64,000 nt of DNA from Chamaea fasciata (taxonomy: Eukaryota > Chordata > Aves > Passeriformes > Sylviidae). The stretch is from contig JARCOQ010000011.1 of assembly GCA_029207755.1 (NCBI GenBank), positions 25,423,712 through 25,487,711 of the forward strand. Reading direction: 5' to 3'. The translations under genes were made by a program, and so were the position numbers. Positions 10,343 to 22,200 of this stretch are shown in pieces. The notes beneath the pieces were generated by a model. That model had not been told where the DNA came from, searched no databases, and saw nothing but the letters and a program-made list of their open reading frames with translations. Every line of letters begins with the position of its first letter. Within the stretch, counting starts at the first letter, position 1.

Positions 10343-12891
10343 ATTTGCCAGTTCAGGCCGGTATGAACTTCCACACCACAGCCAAACCTGTGCAGGTGAT
10401 GTGGCAAGCCTGGAGCCGAAGGTGTTCTGCAACCTCTGCTCCATGTGGCCACTTGGTGGTGCAGAATAATCAGATATATTTCTCTGCGTGCCGGTGAGGA
10501 GCGGACCAGGGATCCCGAACCGTCTCCCTGAGCCCATCCACAGACACGCGCAGGACTTGTAGCAGCCAAGCCCAAGGCAGCTTTTGGTGCGTGACAGCTG
10601 CTGGCACCAACAGCCTGTGCCCAGCCAAACCCTCTGCAGCAGCCACGCAGGTCGGGGACAGGAAAATGCATGGTGAGGGTATAGAAACAGGCAGAATTTT
10701 CTGGAATGCGCCAAAGCGTTCCACTTCCAGAGAAGACAAGGAATTAGCGATGTGGCTAAATGCTTATGTGTTCATTTACCGTGGCAAATACTGGGAAATA
10801 AATGCTGGGATTCATGAGGGCAGGACTCAAGGTCAGCTCCTTAGTCCTCGGCTGCTCCCCTGGAGCTGCAGAGAAAGGAGAGAAGCCCAGAAGGGGAGAG
10901 GAGGATTTCTCTGCAGATGGCAGAGCCTCAGGAATAACCACAGCCTATGCACACTAGAGTAACTTTCACCCTCCTGTGCTATTCAGCCCTAATTGCTGCT
11001 AAGATCAAGAGTCTGATAAATGGCTGAAAATTACCTGTGCATCTCCTTCGGGTAAGCTCACCTGGATCTGCAGTCAGTGGTGCTAAGAGAGGGCCACAGC
11101 CCCTGCACTGTTAGTCCTGTGCAGACCTCCTCTTTGGAAAGGGTAAGTATTGCTCCGTTTTCTCAGTTTGACAGGAACTTTAATATTCCTATTCACATCA
11201 GCTCTGATGCAGACACCTGGGCATTCAGAGATCTCTAATACAATAGCTCTGAGCCCGAGCTACAAGATGCAAAATAAGCTGCAGCTCTCTTCTGGATGAC
11301 CTTTCTTATTTTCTTCTGAGATTAGAAGAGGGAAGTGGTGTTTATAACTGAAATAAGCAGAAAGCAGTAGCTTTAATGCAGTTATGCTATTTGAAAAGTG
11401 TACAAGATAATAGCACTTAATTTTTGAATGCCTTCATATGTAATTACATGTGTACCTTCATATTAATGACGTGTAACCTCATTACTTTGATGGCACGAAG
11501 ACATTTGGAAACCATCACATGGGGAGAAATAAATAGCATTTCAGACTACTGAGTGGGTATGAAATTGCTGCTGTCTGGTTTGACTTATGTGTAGACTAGC
11601 CCCAAAATGGGGCAAAATGTTGCTATATGTGTGTAATAGTTTGATGTTGCTAGTTCCTGCAGAGGAGTGACTAGAAGTTCCTTTTGAACATTTCACTAGT
11701 GAGCCTTAAATGCGTTGGGAAACTGCTATAAAACACTTCTGCCCTGCCAAACCCGCCCAGGTTAGTGGTGGGGTATCCTTGCTGCCTTTGCTGAGGTTTC
11801 TGTGCTGTTAGCCCATTGCTGGAAAGCAGAAATAAGTTTCCTATGAGGAAAATGGCCCCTGCATTTAAAACACATTTATTGTATTTATTATTATCTGCCC
11901 CGTGGTTGCGTGCAAGCAACAACTTTCTGCATGGCATCGAGACTGCTCTGCAATGATAAAAACTGTTTCTCATTTAATGGCAAGTGCCACTTAAGGACAC
12001 AGAAGCTGCTTTGCAAACGTGAGCTGGGAGATGCACGGGGAAATCAGGAGCCTTTGAACATGACGGGGGAGATGAGGAAAACAGCTCCCAGTGAGGCTGG
12101 GCTCTCCACGGCCTGGTAGGACACGGGCACTAAGGGTGGGTGTGATGGACAGAGCCCGGGGGGCGTGGGAGGAACCAGGGGAGCCTTTTGGGGAGGGGCT
12201 GGGATGAGCTGCTGCTAACGAGAGATGCAGGGAAATATCCAGAGGGATGTGGTCCTTGCTTGCTCTGGGCTCGCTCTGCTCCCTGAGCTGGGGACAGACC
12301 TTGTGCTCTCAGATTTGGGTTAGTTCTGGCAGAGGCTGTGGAAACACTAGAATTGAAGGCTTCCTCTTGCCTCTGATGGGAGCCTGTCTGATCAAGCTGC
12401 CGTTTGACGGTTTCAGGTGGTAATGAAGAATGCGTGTGGCACAGAGATAACGTTTGGTAAATTCTACACATGGACTAACATCGTATGTTGGTGTCACAAA
12501 AAATAATGCGCCATGTGGGCTCTCCTTTGGGCTTTGACTGATCCCAGCACTCGCCAGAGCTGCTTTTCTAGGCCCAGTTTATGAAGTGCTCCCAGAAGTG
12601 CTCCACTTCTGAGCATGGAAGTCTCAAACCATCAGAAGCTCTTGGACCCTTTCCACATGGGGAAAAGCAGATCCCATTTCCTTCATATTTGCATTTCATT
12701 CCTAGTCCTGGGCCGTGTGTCCACCTGGCTCTGGGTTTTGGGGTCAGTTCTCTGCAGCCCCTGGGCGGTCAGTGGGCTCTGAGCCAGAAATAATGGTGTA
12801 AAATGAACCCTCCTCACCTGTGGGAGCATTCCCTGTCCTTGGTGAGCCCTTGAGGGATTCTCTGAGATCACAGGTGGGTCGGGGGGATTCT
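10343..12891. other. Non-coding DNA, no gene seen
   Basis: There is a GC-richer patch at 10.35-10.95 kb with overlapping open frames on both strands, up to 180 codons on the minus strand (10172-10714). None shows a domain or a splice-site framework. The rest is ordinary AT-rich filler. A G-rich stretch near 12160-12203 has loops too long for a strict G-quadruplex motif. Confidence 0.5.
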
Positions 12892-12905
12892 GTTGCCATG
12901 ACAAC
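12892..12905. promoter_or_regulatory. RFX-type X-box
   Basis: GTTGCCATGACAAC differs at one position from the palindromic X-box GTTGCCATGGCAAC bound by RFX-family factors, which control ciliary and some MHC class II promoters. Both half-sites (GTTGCC and, on the other strand, GTTGTC) are present with normal spacing. No gene start is visible nearby, so it may belong to a distal element. The motif is seen directly. Binding is inferred. Confidence 0.5.
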
Positions 12906-14050
12906 AGATTTGTTTAGGTTTTTTACTGGAACTGGATTTGTTTACTATTATTTTTTCAGTTTAGAAAAGCTGAAACAATTAGGACAGAGACAGAAGATAA
13001 ACTTCCCTGTTTTCCCAAGAGGAGGCACAGGCAGGTAGCAGGGTGGCAGGTGTGGGCAGGAGGCAGGCAGCTGGTATCCCCAACCCCAAGGATTTACACA
13101 TCCTCCCTCAGCACAACTGTGTGCCTCATAAAACAAACCCAGGCACAAAAACTAACCCAAATAATTCACCTTGCTTCCTCACACTACTTTTTCAAGCCTG
13201 ACTAAAAGGGGAGACGCAGACCTGAACTCTCAGGGAGGGCTGAGGTTTACTGCTTGCAGAGCTGGTTTGCTTTTCAGCTGATGGGGTTGTATAGATTATA
13301 TGATTTTTAAAATTTTTTCTTTTTCACCAGAATGTCAAAAAGCTTAGTCAGCCATCCCACTGTTATTAAGATCCTTAAACTTCTTCCTCCTTACGGATTG
13401 CTTACCCCTACTCTGTGCAGTCAGATGAAGATGAGTTGTTTGTTCTGGCAGAGGGACAGACAGTCTGTTTTCCCCTACATGTATACAACTAATTTCAAGT
13501 CACTGGTGTTCCAACTGGTGATAAAAGAGCTATCTTAAGCTTTTCACAGAACACAGTGACACTGTTAAATCAGCACAGCTTTTTGATTAGCAGAAAGATG
13601 GGAGCTATACAGCTTAATGAGAAAAAGGGGCAAAATACCTTTTGTACTTGGAGGTTTAAACCTCTAGTTTTAAAGGAAATAGGTGGGCTGTGTTTTTCTG
13701 TAAGTCGCACACTTTTCACCTTACTGCTGGTCCAAGGCTATCCAGTGTCAGCAATAGCCTTCGCTGTTTGAGTAAGGAAGAAAAATTGCTCTCATGCCTT
13801 ATTGCTCATCTGGTTAGACCTTTTCCTGTGGATGTGTGACAGGGCACAGCCTGTGGGCTTGGGGACTGGAAGGACACACAGGCTCTGCTAACTCTTCCTC
13901 CAGGAGCTTCGAGGCTCGCCTTTTGGTGCTTGTTCCTTTTCTAGGACTCTCATCCTTGCAAGTGGGGTTGGGTGGTGTCTCTTCTGTCCTTATGGACAGC
14001 AGGGACCTCTGAGGTTGTTCTGTGGCACATCCCCTGGCACAGACATGTCC
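12906..14050. other. Non-coding DNA, no gene seen
   Basis: Short open frames (60-72 codons) only, without recognisable features. The stretch includes T-rich tracts around 13300 and a moderately GC-rich part from 13800 onwards. Confidence 0.5.
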
Positions 14051-14065
14051 CTCATCTCATCTCAT
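14051..14065. repeat. (CTCAT)3 pentamer repeat
   Basis: Three perfect CTCAT units lie 19 bases before the start of a CR1 tail. It is too short to be highly variable. Confidence 0.6.
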
Positions 14066-14083
14066 CTTTCCAAAGGGCAGCTG

Positions 14084-14222
14084 TCATAGAATCATTCAGG
14101 TTGGGAAGGACCTCTGAGATCATTGAGACCAACCTTTGACTGATCACCACCCTGTCGTGCAGACCATGGATGGCACTGAGTGCCGCATCCAGCCATCTCT
14201 TGGACACATCCAGGAATGGTGC
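14084..14222 (-). mobile_element. CR1 LINE, 3' end fragment, minus strand
   Basis: The plus strand begins TCATAGAATCATTCAGG, the reverse complement of the CR1 3' end and its octamer tail. It then continues through the standard wording of avian CR1 3' ends (GGACCTCTGAGATCAT, then the GACCATGG and GGCACTGAGTGCC words). Similarity stops abruptly near 14222, before the usual CCACC-rich segment, so the copy is 5'-truncated at about 139 bp. CR1 inserts by target-primed reverse transcription without a poly(A) tail, and such short copies are inactive. Divergence looks moderate. Confidence 0.85.
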
Positions 14223-15171
14223 CCTTACATTGCCTGGAAGGTCAGGTTCTCCTTGGCCTCCTCCAAGAGAATTTTCTTGGCTTTGCGACAGAAGTGAGCC
14301 CAGGACCCTGCCCCGAACCTTTCATTCTGGTTAATGAGGGATTTTTGGTCAGCTGTGACAATGTGTCCTTTGGCAGGACACTTCCAGTTGCTGCTGTTGG
14401 AGGCTGATCCTCCTATGGCTGAATGCCTAAAACTTCCTGGTAACTCCCAGACTAAATTTACACACAACACTTTTATGGCCATTTGTTCAAGGACCAAGAT
14501 GGTCTTTCCGCTGAAATGGGTTTTCTTTCCACTGAAATGGGTTTTCTCCCTGCTGAGGTTTAAATCTTCACTGTGTTTGTCCAGAGCAGTTTTCCAACAT
14601 GAGACATACCAAAAGAGGAGGAATAGATTTACTAAGTGGCGCCTCGGAGAAAGTGGTTGCAGAGCTTTGGAATTCGTTGTCTGCAGAGGCTGTGACCCCA
14701 CAGTGGTGTTTCTGGGACTGCTCTGCAGTGCCAAATGGCCTTAGGCTGCACCCTGCATGGTGGCCTCCCATCCCGGGGCTATCCCAGAGGGATCCCTGTG
14801 CAGCTGACAGAATTCAGAATACATGCAGATATCAGAGTCTTTACATTAATTCACACCTCCTTGCATTCCGGCTCCTTCCCATGCTTATTCTCCTGCTACT
14901 GGGAGAAAAGATTTCGTGAAAACCGCACTCGGAGGACTTTGAGAGACGCTTAAATTACAGTTGACCCCTCCCTAACCTCTGACTTTCTCTGAACCAGAGA
15001 ATTCAGTCTGGCATGTCTTCAGAGACAAAATCTCAGGGGATCTCATCTTGACGGGTAGGCTGAGTCAAATGTGATTATCCCCGGTGTTTGTGCCAAACTG
15101 GACTGCTCCCAGCCAGCCTCTGCTGCTCACACCCTTGCACTGCCCTGGGGGCCATATGGTTAGATGGTAGC
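14223..15171. other. Non-coding DNA with a small tandem duplication
   Basis: Overlapping frames of 67-169 codons lie on both strands and none is recognised. A stretch near 14640-14690 faintly resembles the tail of ancient CR1/L3 elements, too weakly to annotate. The 21-bp duplication is listed separately. Confidence 0.5.
14505..14546. repeat. Tandem duplication, 2 x 21 bp
   Basis: Two adjacent 21-bp units (14505-14525 and 14526-14546), each ending GAAATGGGTTTTC, differ at one base only (CCG versus CCA). A young slippage duplication. Confidence 0.85.
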
Positions 15172-15218
15172 TAACAATAATAATAACAATAATAATAATA
15201 ATAACAACAACAACAATA
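15172..15218. repeat. Microsatellite (AAT)n/(AAC)n
   Basis: About 47 bases of mixed AAT and AAC trinucleotides, interrupted. It is likely to vary in length between individuals. Confidence 0.85.
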
Positions 15219-17294
15219 GTACTAATAATTCTTTGTAGATTTCATCACCTCCAAGGATAGCTTTGGCCCTTTTATAACGACTGGATTGGCGATTAAGGAA
15301 TGGCAAAAGAAACAAAGAAATTAATTTTTTCATTCTCTGCTGACAGGTAAGGGCAAAAAAACCCCATATACAGTTGTTTTAGTCTTTTTTCAGATATGCA
15401 GTTCTTCATGCACTGTGCAGTAACTTAAAAGCCATGTGAGGGGTGAGAAGGCAAGGGATGCCCAACAGCAGGAAAAGGAATAGAATGACCACTTTCTCAT
15501 TCAGAAAAACATAGGCAAGCAGAAATAAATGATGGCTTATACTAACAAACCCGAGGTTTGTGTTTCCAGGAGGTGTAACTGAGTGTCCCCGTTGGCATGG
15601 GCTGTCTGTGATGAGCAGAGTACACTCTGCACTGTGAGCAGGGTTTGACTGAGCCCAGTGACTCCAGAGAGATGACAGAAGTGGTGCTAAGCTTAGTTTA
15701 ACACAATCTGCAGAAGCAGCTCTGCACAGTTGCTATAACACTCTGTTAAACTAGGCTAAACTCTGAGTGCTGCTGCAGTCACTGCTTTTGGAACCACGCT
15801 GGAGTCAGTCTGTTGGAATGCTCCTCTCCTCTACAAAACACATAATCTCGCTGAAAATCATCTAGTTTCCTGAGAGCTACTCAATGTGGGGAAAAAAGGC
15901 TGTCAGTGTTCCCTCCTGCCTGCTGATGTAGTAAATTTACTGATTCCTTATCGGCAGTGACACCAACCACAAATTTATATTCATTTTTGAAATCGTATTT
16001 CTGACCAGCTTCTCTGTTCATATCATCTCCTCAAATATGCCCATTTATTTGTATTGCTTCTCAAGAAAGCTCAGTTTTTGAAAGAATATTTTGAAATAGC
16101 TCCCCCATTTATTATTGTTACTATTTTTAAAAATCTCCAACCTGACTTAAAGAGAAAATCCTCCTTTCCTTCCCACCACCCCAAACAAATCCCTTTTTTC
16201 ACTTCCTCTGTTGGGATACTGGTGAATTTGGGGGTTTGAAAGTATCCTGGGCAGGATTCCCCACCTGTCAGAAAGCAACATATGGTCCTAACAGAGCTCT
16301 AAAGCATCTGGCTAAGCAGCGAGCCTCACCTGTTGATAATTCAGTAGATGACAATTTCTCTGTGAATCAGCACGCCAACAAGATTTCAGGAAGAAGAGGC
16401 AGTTCCCAGATCTCCTTTTACATCTCACTGATAACAATCACAACACTTTATTGTTTTTCAGCAAAATGTTTCTCTTTCTTAGCTTGAAACATCTTTGTCT
16501 GAATAGTGAGCTGTGTTTTGAGATTAAAAAATAAAGGTTGGGTGGGTTGGTGGTCAGGGGAAATATTCCAGGTGTGTGTGAAATAGCATTTCTTAAGAAA
16601 TTTAGAAAAAGAGTTTTGTGTTTTTTGCTTGGGGAGGTGATTTCCTCTGCCTGCACTGTCGAGTGAAAGCCAGGGGAGACTACTTGGACATAATCTCAAT
16701 GTGTGTCCTGCTGAAGGAAAAGTTCTTGTCTTGGAGTCTTTGGCAGAAGTCCCACACAGAAAATGGAAATTCGTCTTCCCAAATCCTTTCTACAAATCTG
16801 CTTGTCTGTCTGGATAAAGTCTTCTTCCACTCCCTGGGCTGTTTTGCTGCTGCTTTTAGTGGCTTCAGAGCTGTACCACCAGCATCCATCTTAAAGGATG
16901 AGCAAAGTGACCCTTTCAGTCTCTTGCCTAATTCACACTGGCTGCTCTGCCATTAGTTACCTAACGGTTTGTGAAATATTTTGTGATATACCTTGTGGTC
17001 TTCAGCTGAACAGTCCCTTGTGAGTGTCTAATGCTAGCAGTAATGGTGATACATGGCAAGTCACTGTTGCTTTTCCTCATGCATTTCTCTTTCATTTAAG
17101 CATCTTGGGTGGTTAAAAACTTCTGCAGCATGGTGAAACGTTGAGGTTTTTTGGCAGCATCAGTGGAGGCACACAGGCAGAGCTTCCTCTTGCAGGCTTT
17201 CCTCCTACCAGCAGATCCCATTCACACCAGCAATCTCTTCAGCTGCACACAGGCTAAATTTTGCAGCATACCACAGTGTACCCTGAGATCTTCA
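15219..17294. other. Non-coding DNA, no gene seen
   Basis: Only short frames. It contains the imperfect inverted repeat at 15690-15757, a T-rich and C-rich stretch near 16170-16200, and nothing recognisable as an exon. Confidence 0.5.
15690..15757. repeat. Imperfect inverted repeat
   Basis: AGCTTAGTTTAACA (15690-15703) is matched at 13 of 14 positions by the reverse complement of TGTTAAACTAGGCT (15744-15757), with about 40 bases between the arms. Further out, TGACTCCAG near 15660 and its partner near 15800 extend a weak fold. It could be the relic of a small inverted-repeat transposon or a structured RNA, but no target-site duplication was found. Confidence 0.45.
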
Positions 17295-17338
17295 TTTTTT
17301 CTCTCTCTCTCTCTTTTTTTTTTTCCCCCTCTTTCCCC
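17295..17338. repeat. Pure polypyrimidine tract with (CT)n core
   Basis: Forty-four uninterrupted pyrimidines: T6, a (CT)n core, a long T run, then C-rich sequence. Uninterrupted purine/pyrimidine tracts can form triplex DNA (H-DNA) and are prone to slippage. Confidence 0.8.
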
Positions 17339-19257
17339 ACCCTCTATTCAGAGCACATCTGAGCATCTGCCCAGGGTTTCAGGGAAACCAGGGAATGGAA
17401 GGTGCTTGTGTGGGGTGTAACTTTTATCCAGCTCTGGGCTCACACCAGTGCCCAAGAATGAGTGAGTGTTCCTACATGCATTTGCCTAATCACAGCTAGG
17501 GATGTAATTCAGATTATTCCTGTTATGACAACCAGGAGGATTGGATCATGTGCACAAAGGCAGCCCAAAAGCCCCACTGATTTTGGAAATGCCTGGATCT
17601 AAGATGACAGCCTTACTACTGAGAGCTGGAATGAAAGGGATGTAGAGAATCCATTCAGGAGCCACAAGCAGTGTGATTTTCAGCCTCAGAGTCTCTCTAC
17701 AAGCACCAAAAGCAAGCAGCTTGGTGTAGGTGATTCTGGAGAGAGGTTGGGTTCAGAATAATGCTCCTTTAAAGGGCAAGAAAAGTAAAGTTTACATTTT
17801 TATTTCTTAAATCATTAAAAGCTCCTAAAAGTCACAGTTTAAGATACATAATGTATATACTTATTCTATACAACACCGTCTCAAATGCAATGCAAGCTCT
17901 TTCTCTTGACAGCTGTGATATAGGAACAAGCATTATTAAAATTTTAAATGCAATTTCATTAGGGCTCTGTGTGTTGCTCTAGGGGGAAAAAAAATCCTGT
18001 GGTAATATTTTATATTGTGTTTAGCTTGTAGATAAGGTAATCCAAACTGCAGCAGCACAACTTGGTGTTAAGCCCTGCCTCTGCAAACATGAGTGGCAGG
18101 TGCCTGACCCATCCACCTGGAGAAAACGCATCTGGAATGTATTTAGTGTTAACTTGGAAGACTCTGAAACACTTTCTGCACAAGTGATAGGTTCTACGTG
18201 GGTGGACCTTGGCATGTTTCTTAGACCTTAACTTTAATAGATGCAGTTCCAGGTGTAACAAATTACAGGCTTGAAGTCAATATCAGAAAAGATGAAAGGA
18301 TAAAAATAGCAGGAGCTCAGCAGTCAGATTGGCAGGCAGGGTGGCCTTTTGATGGGAGCAAGGGGAGGGCAGGAGTGACAGCTCCTTCTACATCCAATTA
18401 GTTCCACCCGTGAGATCTCCAAGAGGGGACTGGATTCTCAGGTCAGCAGCACTTCTGGTCCTTGGGAAAAAAAAAAACAAAACAACCAGACGGTGTTCTA
18501 ACATGCAAAGTTTAGTATTTATCATTTCATACATGCTTTGTAAAGTATTCAATGATAGGTTAGGACTTCAGCAAAGAGATTAACACTGCATTCTGTTACA
18601 ATGAAAACTTGCAAACCAGCTCTTGTTTCCTCCCTGAGAGTTTTGGATATCATGGTAACATAAAAAACTACTGCTTTTATGATTTCAGTATGTTAATAAT
18701 CACAGACCTAATCCTTTTCCTAACCAAATCACCATTCATCCTCTTGAAGTGATGACATAAATATAGATGCAAACACATCCAGCTGTGAACTCTCATTTAT
18801 GGAAACACACAGAGCGTTTTAGCAGACCAATACCTGTCTCTTCTCTGTGTATTCAACACTCATGACCTGCATGCTTGTGGCCTTCAGAGGCAGAGCTTTT
18901 AAAATAAGTTAAACCCTAAGAGTTAAAGTTAAAATAAGTTAAAACTTAAAACCTCCAAGATGCCACAGACTTGTAAATCAAATGAACTCTGCAGGTTTTC
19001 TCCAAGGCATACAGGAGAAAGCCTGAAGCTCTGGATGGTTACATCTGCGCTTGCCAGTAATTAGATAAATAAGGACATTTCTGTTTTGGCACAGTAAACT
19101 TCCCTCTGTCTGAGCAGAGCTGCTCTGTGCCTTGGAGATTCCGCTGAGGACCACCCTAATCTGGTGTAGCACCTCAGAACTGTGCTTTCAACATGTGAAA
19201 AAGGTGCTCAGAAAACGGTATTGAGAGAAAGCATCACCCTGCAGGAGCTGCCTCCCT
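17339..19257. other. Non-coding DNA, no gene seen
   Basis: AT-rich sequence with only short open frames. A 30-bp spaced direct repeat (AAAATAAGTTAAA at 18901-18913 and 18931-18943) with further GTTAAA words forms a small degenerate minisatellite. Confidence 0.5.
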
Positions 19258-19280
19258 GGGGAGAAGGGGGTGGGGGTGGG
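19258..19280 (+). other. G-quadruplex motif next to a (TG)n repeat
   Basis: Four G runs of at least three (GGGG, GGGGG, GGGGG, GGG) are separated by loops of 4, 1 and 1 bases, meeting the standard motif. A short (TG)n run follows to 19291. Folding is inferred. Confidence 0.6.
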
Positions 19281-22200
19281 TGTGTGTGTGTAGAAAACCA
19301 GTGACAAATGATCTCATAACTTCAGGCATTGCTGGAGGAAGCACAGGACTTGGTGACTGGGGGCACATCTGAACACTCCACTAATACACAATGCAAGAAA
19401 CAGCACAGGATGTTAAAAATTAGTTGCTCTTAATGAGGGAATGAATCACTCTTAGCAGTAATGAAAACAGAATGCCAACAGCAAATACTGCAGCTCTCGG
19501 CCAAATGTGGTTTAGATGTGGGGTTTGGGCAATACTGATGGTCACCAAATCAAAACGACCAAACATCAAATAACATCTGCATTTAGTAACTTGGCCAAAC
19601 CAGTAATACATTATGTAGATGACAACTGGTACTTCTGCAAGCTATTTCAAAGGACATTATTGCTGCTGTAAACTGTAGTTACCACTTGATAAAGATAATA
19701 TTGATATTATTAATATTATTATTATTATTATTTTAAATTTTACTCATCCTCTCCAAGTTATGGCTTCTACCACAGCTAAGCAATAGCACTATGAGGGGGG
19801 AAAAAATTAAAAAAATCAATGATTTCCTGGTAGTTAGCAACATATTTTCTGTAAGACTTTGAACAGGATGTGCTGGGATAGGCTCATCATAAATATAGAA
19901 CTGTGGCAGATTTTCATAGGATTAGATATCAGCTCTCCATTTTTCTATCTTTATTTTTTTCTTTTTTTACTTGTCTCGAAGAGATCAACTGCTTGTCTTG
20001 ATCTATAAATTCTATACTCAAAAATAATACAGCATGCCCTAATAGCTTGGCCAAACAGCAGAAGGCTACCTTTGACTCCTGGTGTTAGGATTGATTTTGC
20101 TGCACTCTCTGAAGCCTATACACTAGAAATAATTTCTGCTGTGTTCCTACTTTCCCACTTTGCTGTGCTGAGGCTGCTCCAGCGCAGAGGGCTTTGTGTA
20201 GAGCAGGGCTCATTTGATGCCAGGTGTGCACCAAAACTGTGAGGAGCTGCCTCTTTATTTTTTAAATCTGACTCTGATGTGCTTCAGGTGATTTAAAAAG
20301 AATGGAAAGAGGAAGCAAAGGATTGCGCGAACAAAGGTTATGGGGAAAACCCTAATTCCAGGAAGTTTTCCTTCAAATAGGAGCAGATGGTGAACCCATC
20401 TGGCCAGGCAGGAATATGCCAGGCTGGGCACACTGAGAATGGGCTCATGCTCCAAGATCCACCTCCAGCCATGAGCATCTTGGTGCTAGGCTGGTTAATC
20501 CAGTAATTAATTAGGAGGGCTGAGTTTCAAGAGTGAGGCTTGAAAGGGGAATTGGGAAAGGAAGGAAGGTGGTGGACACACCGGTTGCAGCACAGTCAGG
20601 ACAATGTCTCTGTGAGCTTTGTGCCATGAGCAGAAGCATCTTTGGTCTTTTTACTCATGTGCCTTTCATGGGAGCTTCACGAAAAAAAAAGCGTAGTTTC
20701 AACAGCAAACATCTGAAGATGCTCTGAAAAGCTCTTCTTTTGCACTGAGAAAACTTTAATCGGCAAAACTGCAAATAAAGTCACTACATCTGAAGATTAG
20801 AACTTGTGTGCTTGCCAGGTTTTGCCCTCATCTGTCAAATGACTAGGCTAAAGTAAACTTGAAATAGATTTTCATTTATTTTTCATCTTCACTGTAATCC
20901 AAAGACTGCCCTGTTAAAAGCCTTTCGTAAATCATTTGGTCAGTTTTTCTCAACAAAACAGTCTTTGAGTAATGCTGTATATCAGCCTCTTTTTTGACGT
21001 TTTCATTTTTTCATCTTGACATCTTCTCTTAAAAATAATACAGGGTTTGTCCTATTATCTTTTTTCAAACTGTGAGGAGAAGGGAAGAAGGCTTCAGCCC
21101 ACTCCCCAGCACAGCAATTGGAGTATGCAAATCACGGGCACACACGTCGCTCTGCAGTTTTCTTTCCAGGTTTTCCTTTCAATTTCACTGAAACCTGGAT
21201 TTCTGCATGGAATCTGGATGCTGGAAATCACACTGCCTCTTTTTCTAAGGTGCAGAGCCCCTGTCTGTCTCTAATCCCTTCCCAAATGCAGCTGGGGTTT
21301 AAGTCTGATCTGACTGACCTGAGGAGTTGTCTCTGCTACGATCCACCGCATCATTTGTGTTTGGCCTTTGCAGGCCAAGAAAAAGTCAATGATGATTCTA
21401 CAGATGAAACAAGGGAAAAAGTGCCCTTCACTACTCAAGCAGATAAACTCATTTTTCTTATTAGTGCTGTGGGTAAAAGCTGGTTGGTTTGTGGACGTGT
21501 GTGCAGTTATTCCTTTAAGAAGAGTAGCAGCCTCTTCTTTTTCCTAGTCATCCATACTTTCCTGAGATGCTGTGGGGTTTATTGGTCGACTGTAATTGAC
21601 TGTTAGAGAGGAATCAGGGGATTTATCAGCAGTAAAGCTGCAGTTCTGATGCAGCCTGTGCTGCTGCAGGGGTGGGTGGGTGTTTTGGGATGCACATCCA
21701 CGTGTCAATGGCACTGAGGGACTGCCCAAATGCACTCACTGAGCTCTTCCTCACTACGTTAAAGACAATGTCAGTGCAAGAGATGTGTCAAGCAGCATTC
21801 AGCAGAGCCATGTCTGCAGTTGCTGCAGACTAATACAATGCTCTTATCTTCAGTGAACACTGTCAATCAGTACAGCTGCTGATCCAGCCCCAATTTACTC
21901 GTGGATGAGCCTGACAAATCCTGTGTAATTACACTGAACTTCAACTTTCTTCTTTTTCCTTGTTTCATCTCCATGGCAGGCGGATTATTGTGTGCTGTGT
22001 AGTTCTAGTCTTACATCTATTCGAGTCTGCTGTGCTCTGTTCTGTGATCCCAAGGGCTGGTTTGAGAGTTCAGCTCTGCCAGAGACATCCAAATTCCTGG
22101 ACCCCACAGCAGTCAGGAGTCAACCCTCATTGTGTTCTTCTGCAATTTGCGTGTGGAGCATTGTTGAGATTTTCTTGAAGTTTTGTTTGAGTACCTCATG

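Noticed and set aside
10172..10714. 180-codon minus-strand open frame
   Set aside because: Overlapped by other long frames on both strands in a GC-richer patch. It contains translated poly-T/A tracts (F runs) and shows no domain.
12158..12203. G-rich stretch as a G-quadruplex
   Set aside because: Two of the loops are 8 bases, outside the usual 1-7 base limit.
14225..14734. 169-codon minus-strand open frame beside a CR1 tail
   Set aside because: Spans the 21-bp tandem duplication (visible as a repeated peptide) and no domain is recognisable.
14640..14740. Possible ancient CR1/L3 fragment (GTGGTTGCAGAGC...GGAATTCGTTG words)
   Set aside because: Similarity is limited to a few short words and is too weak to call from memory without an alignment.
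21118..21606. 162-codon plus-strand open frame
   Set aside because: No domain or codon bias, and it is not bounded by convincing splice sites.
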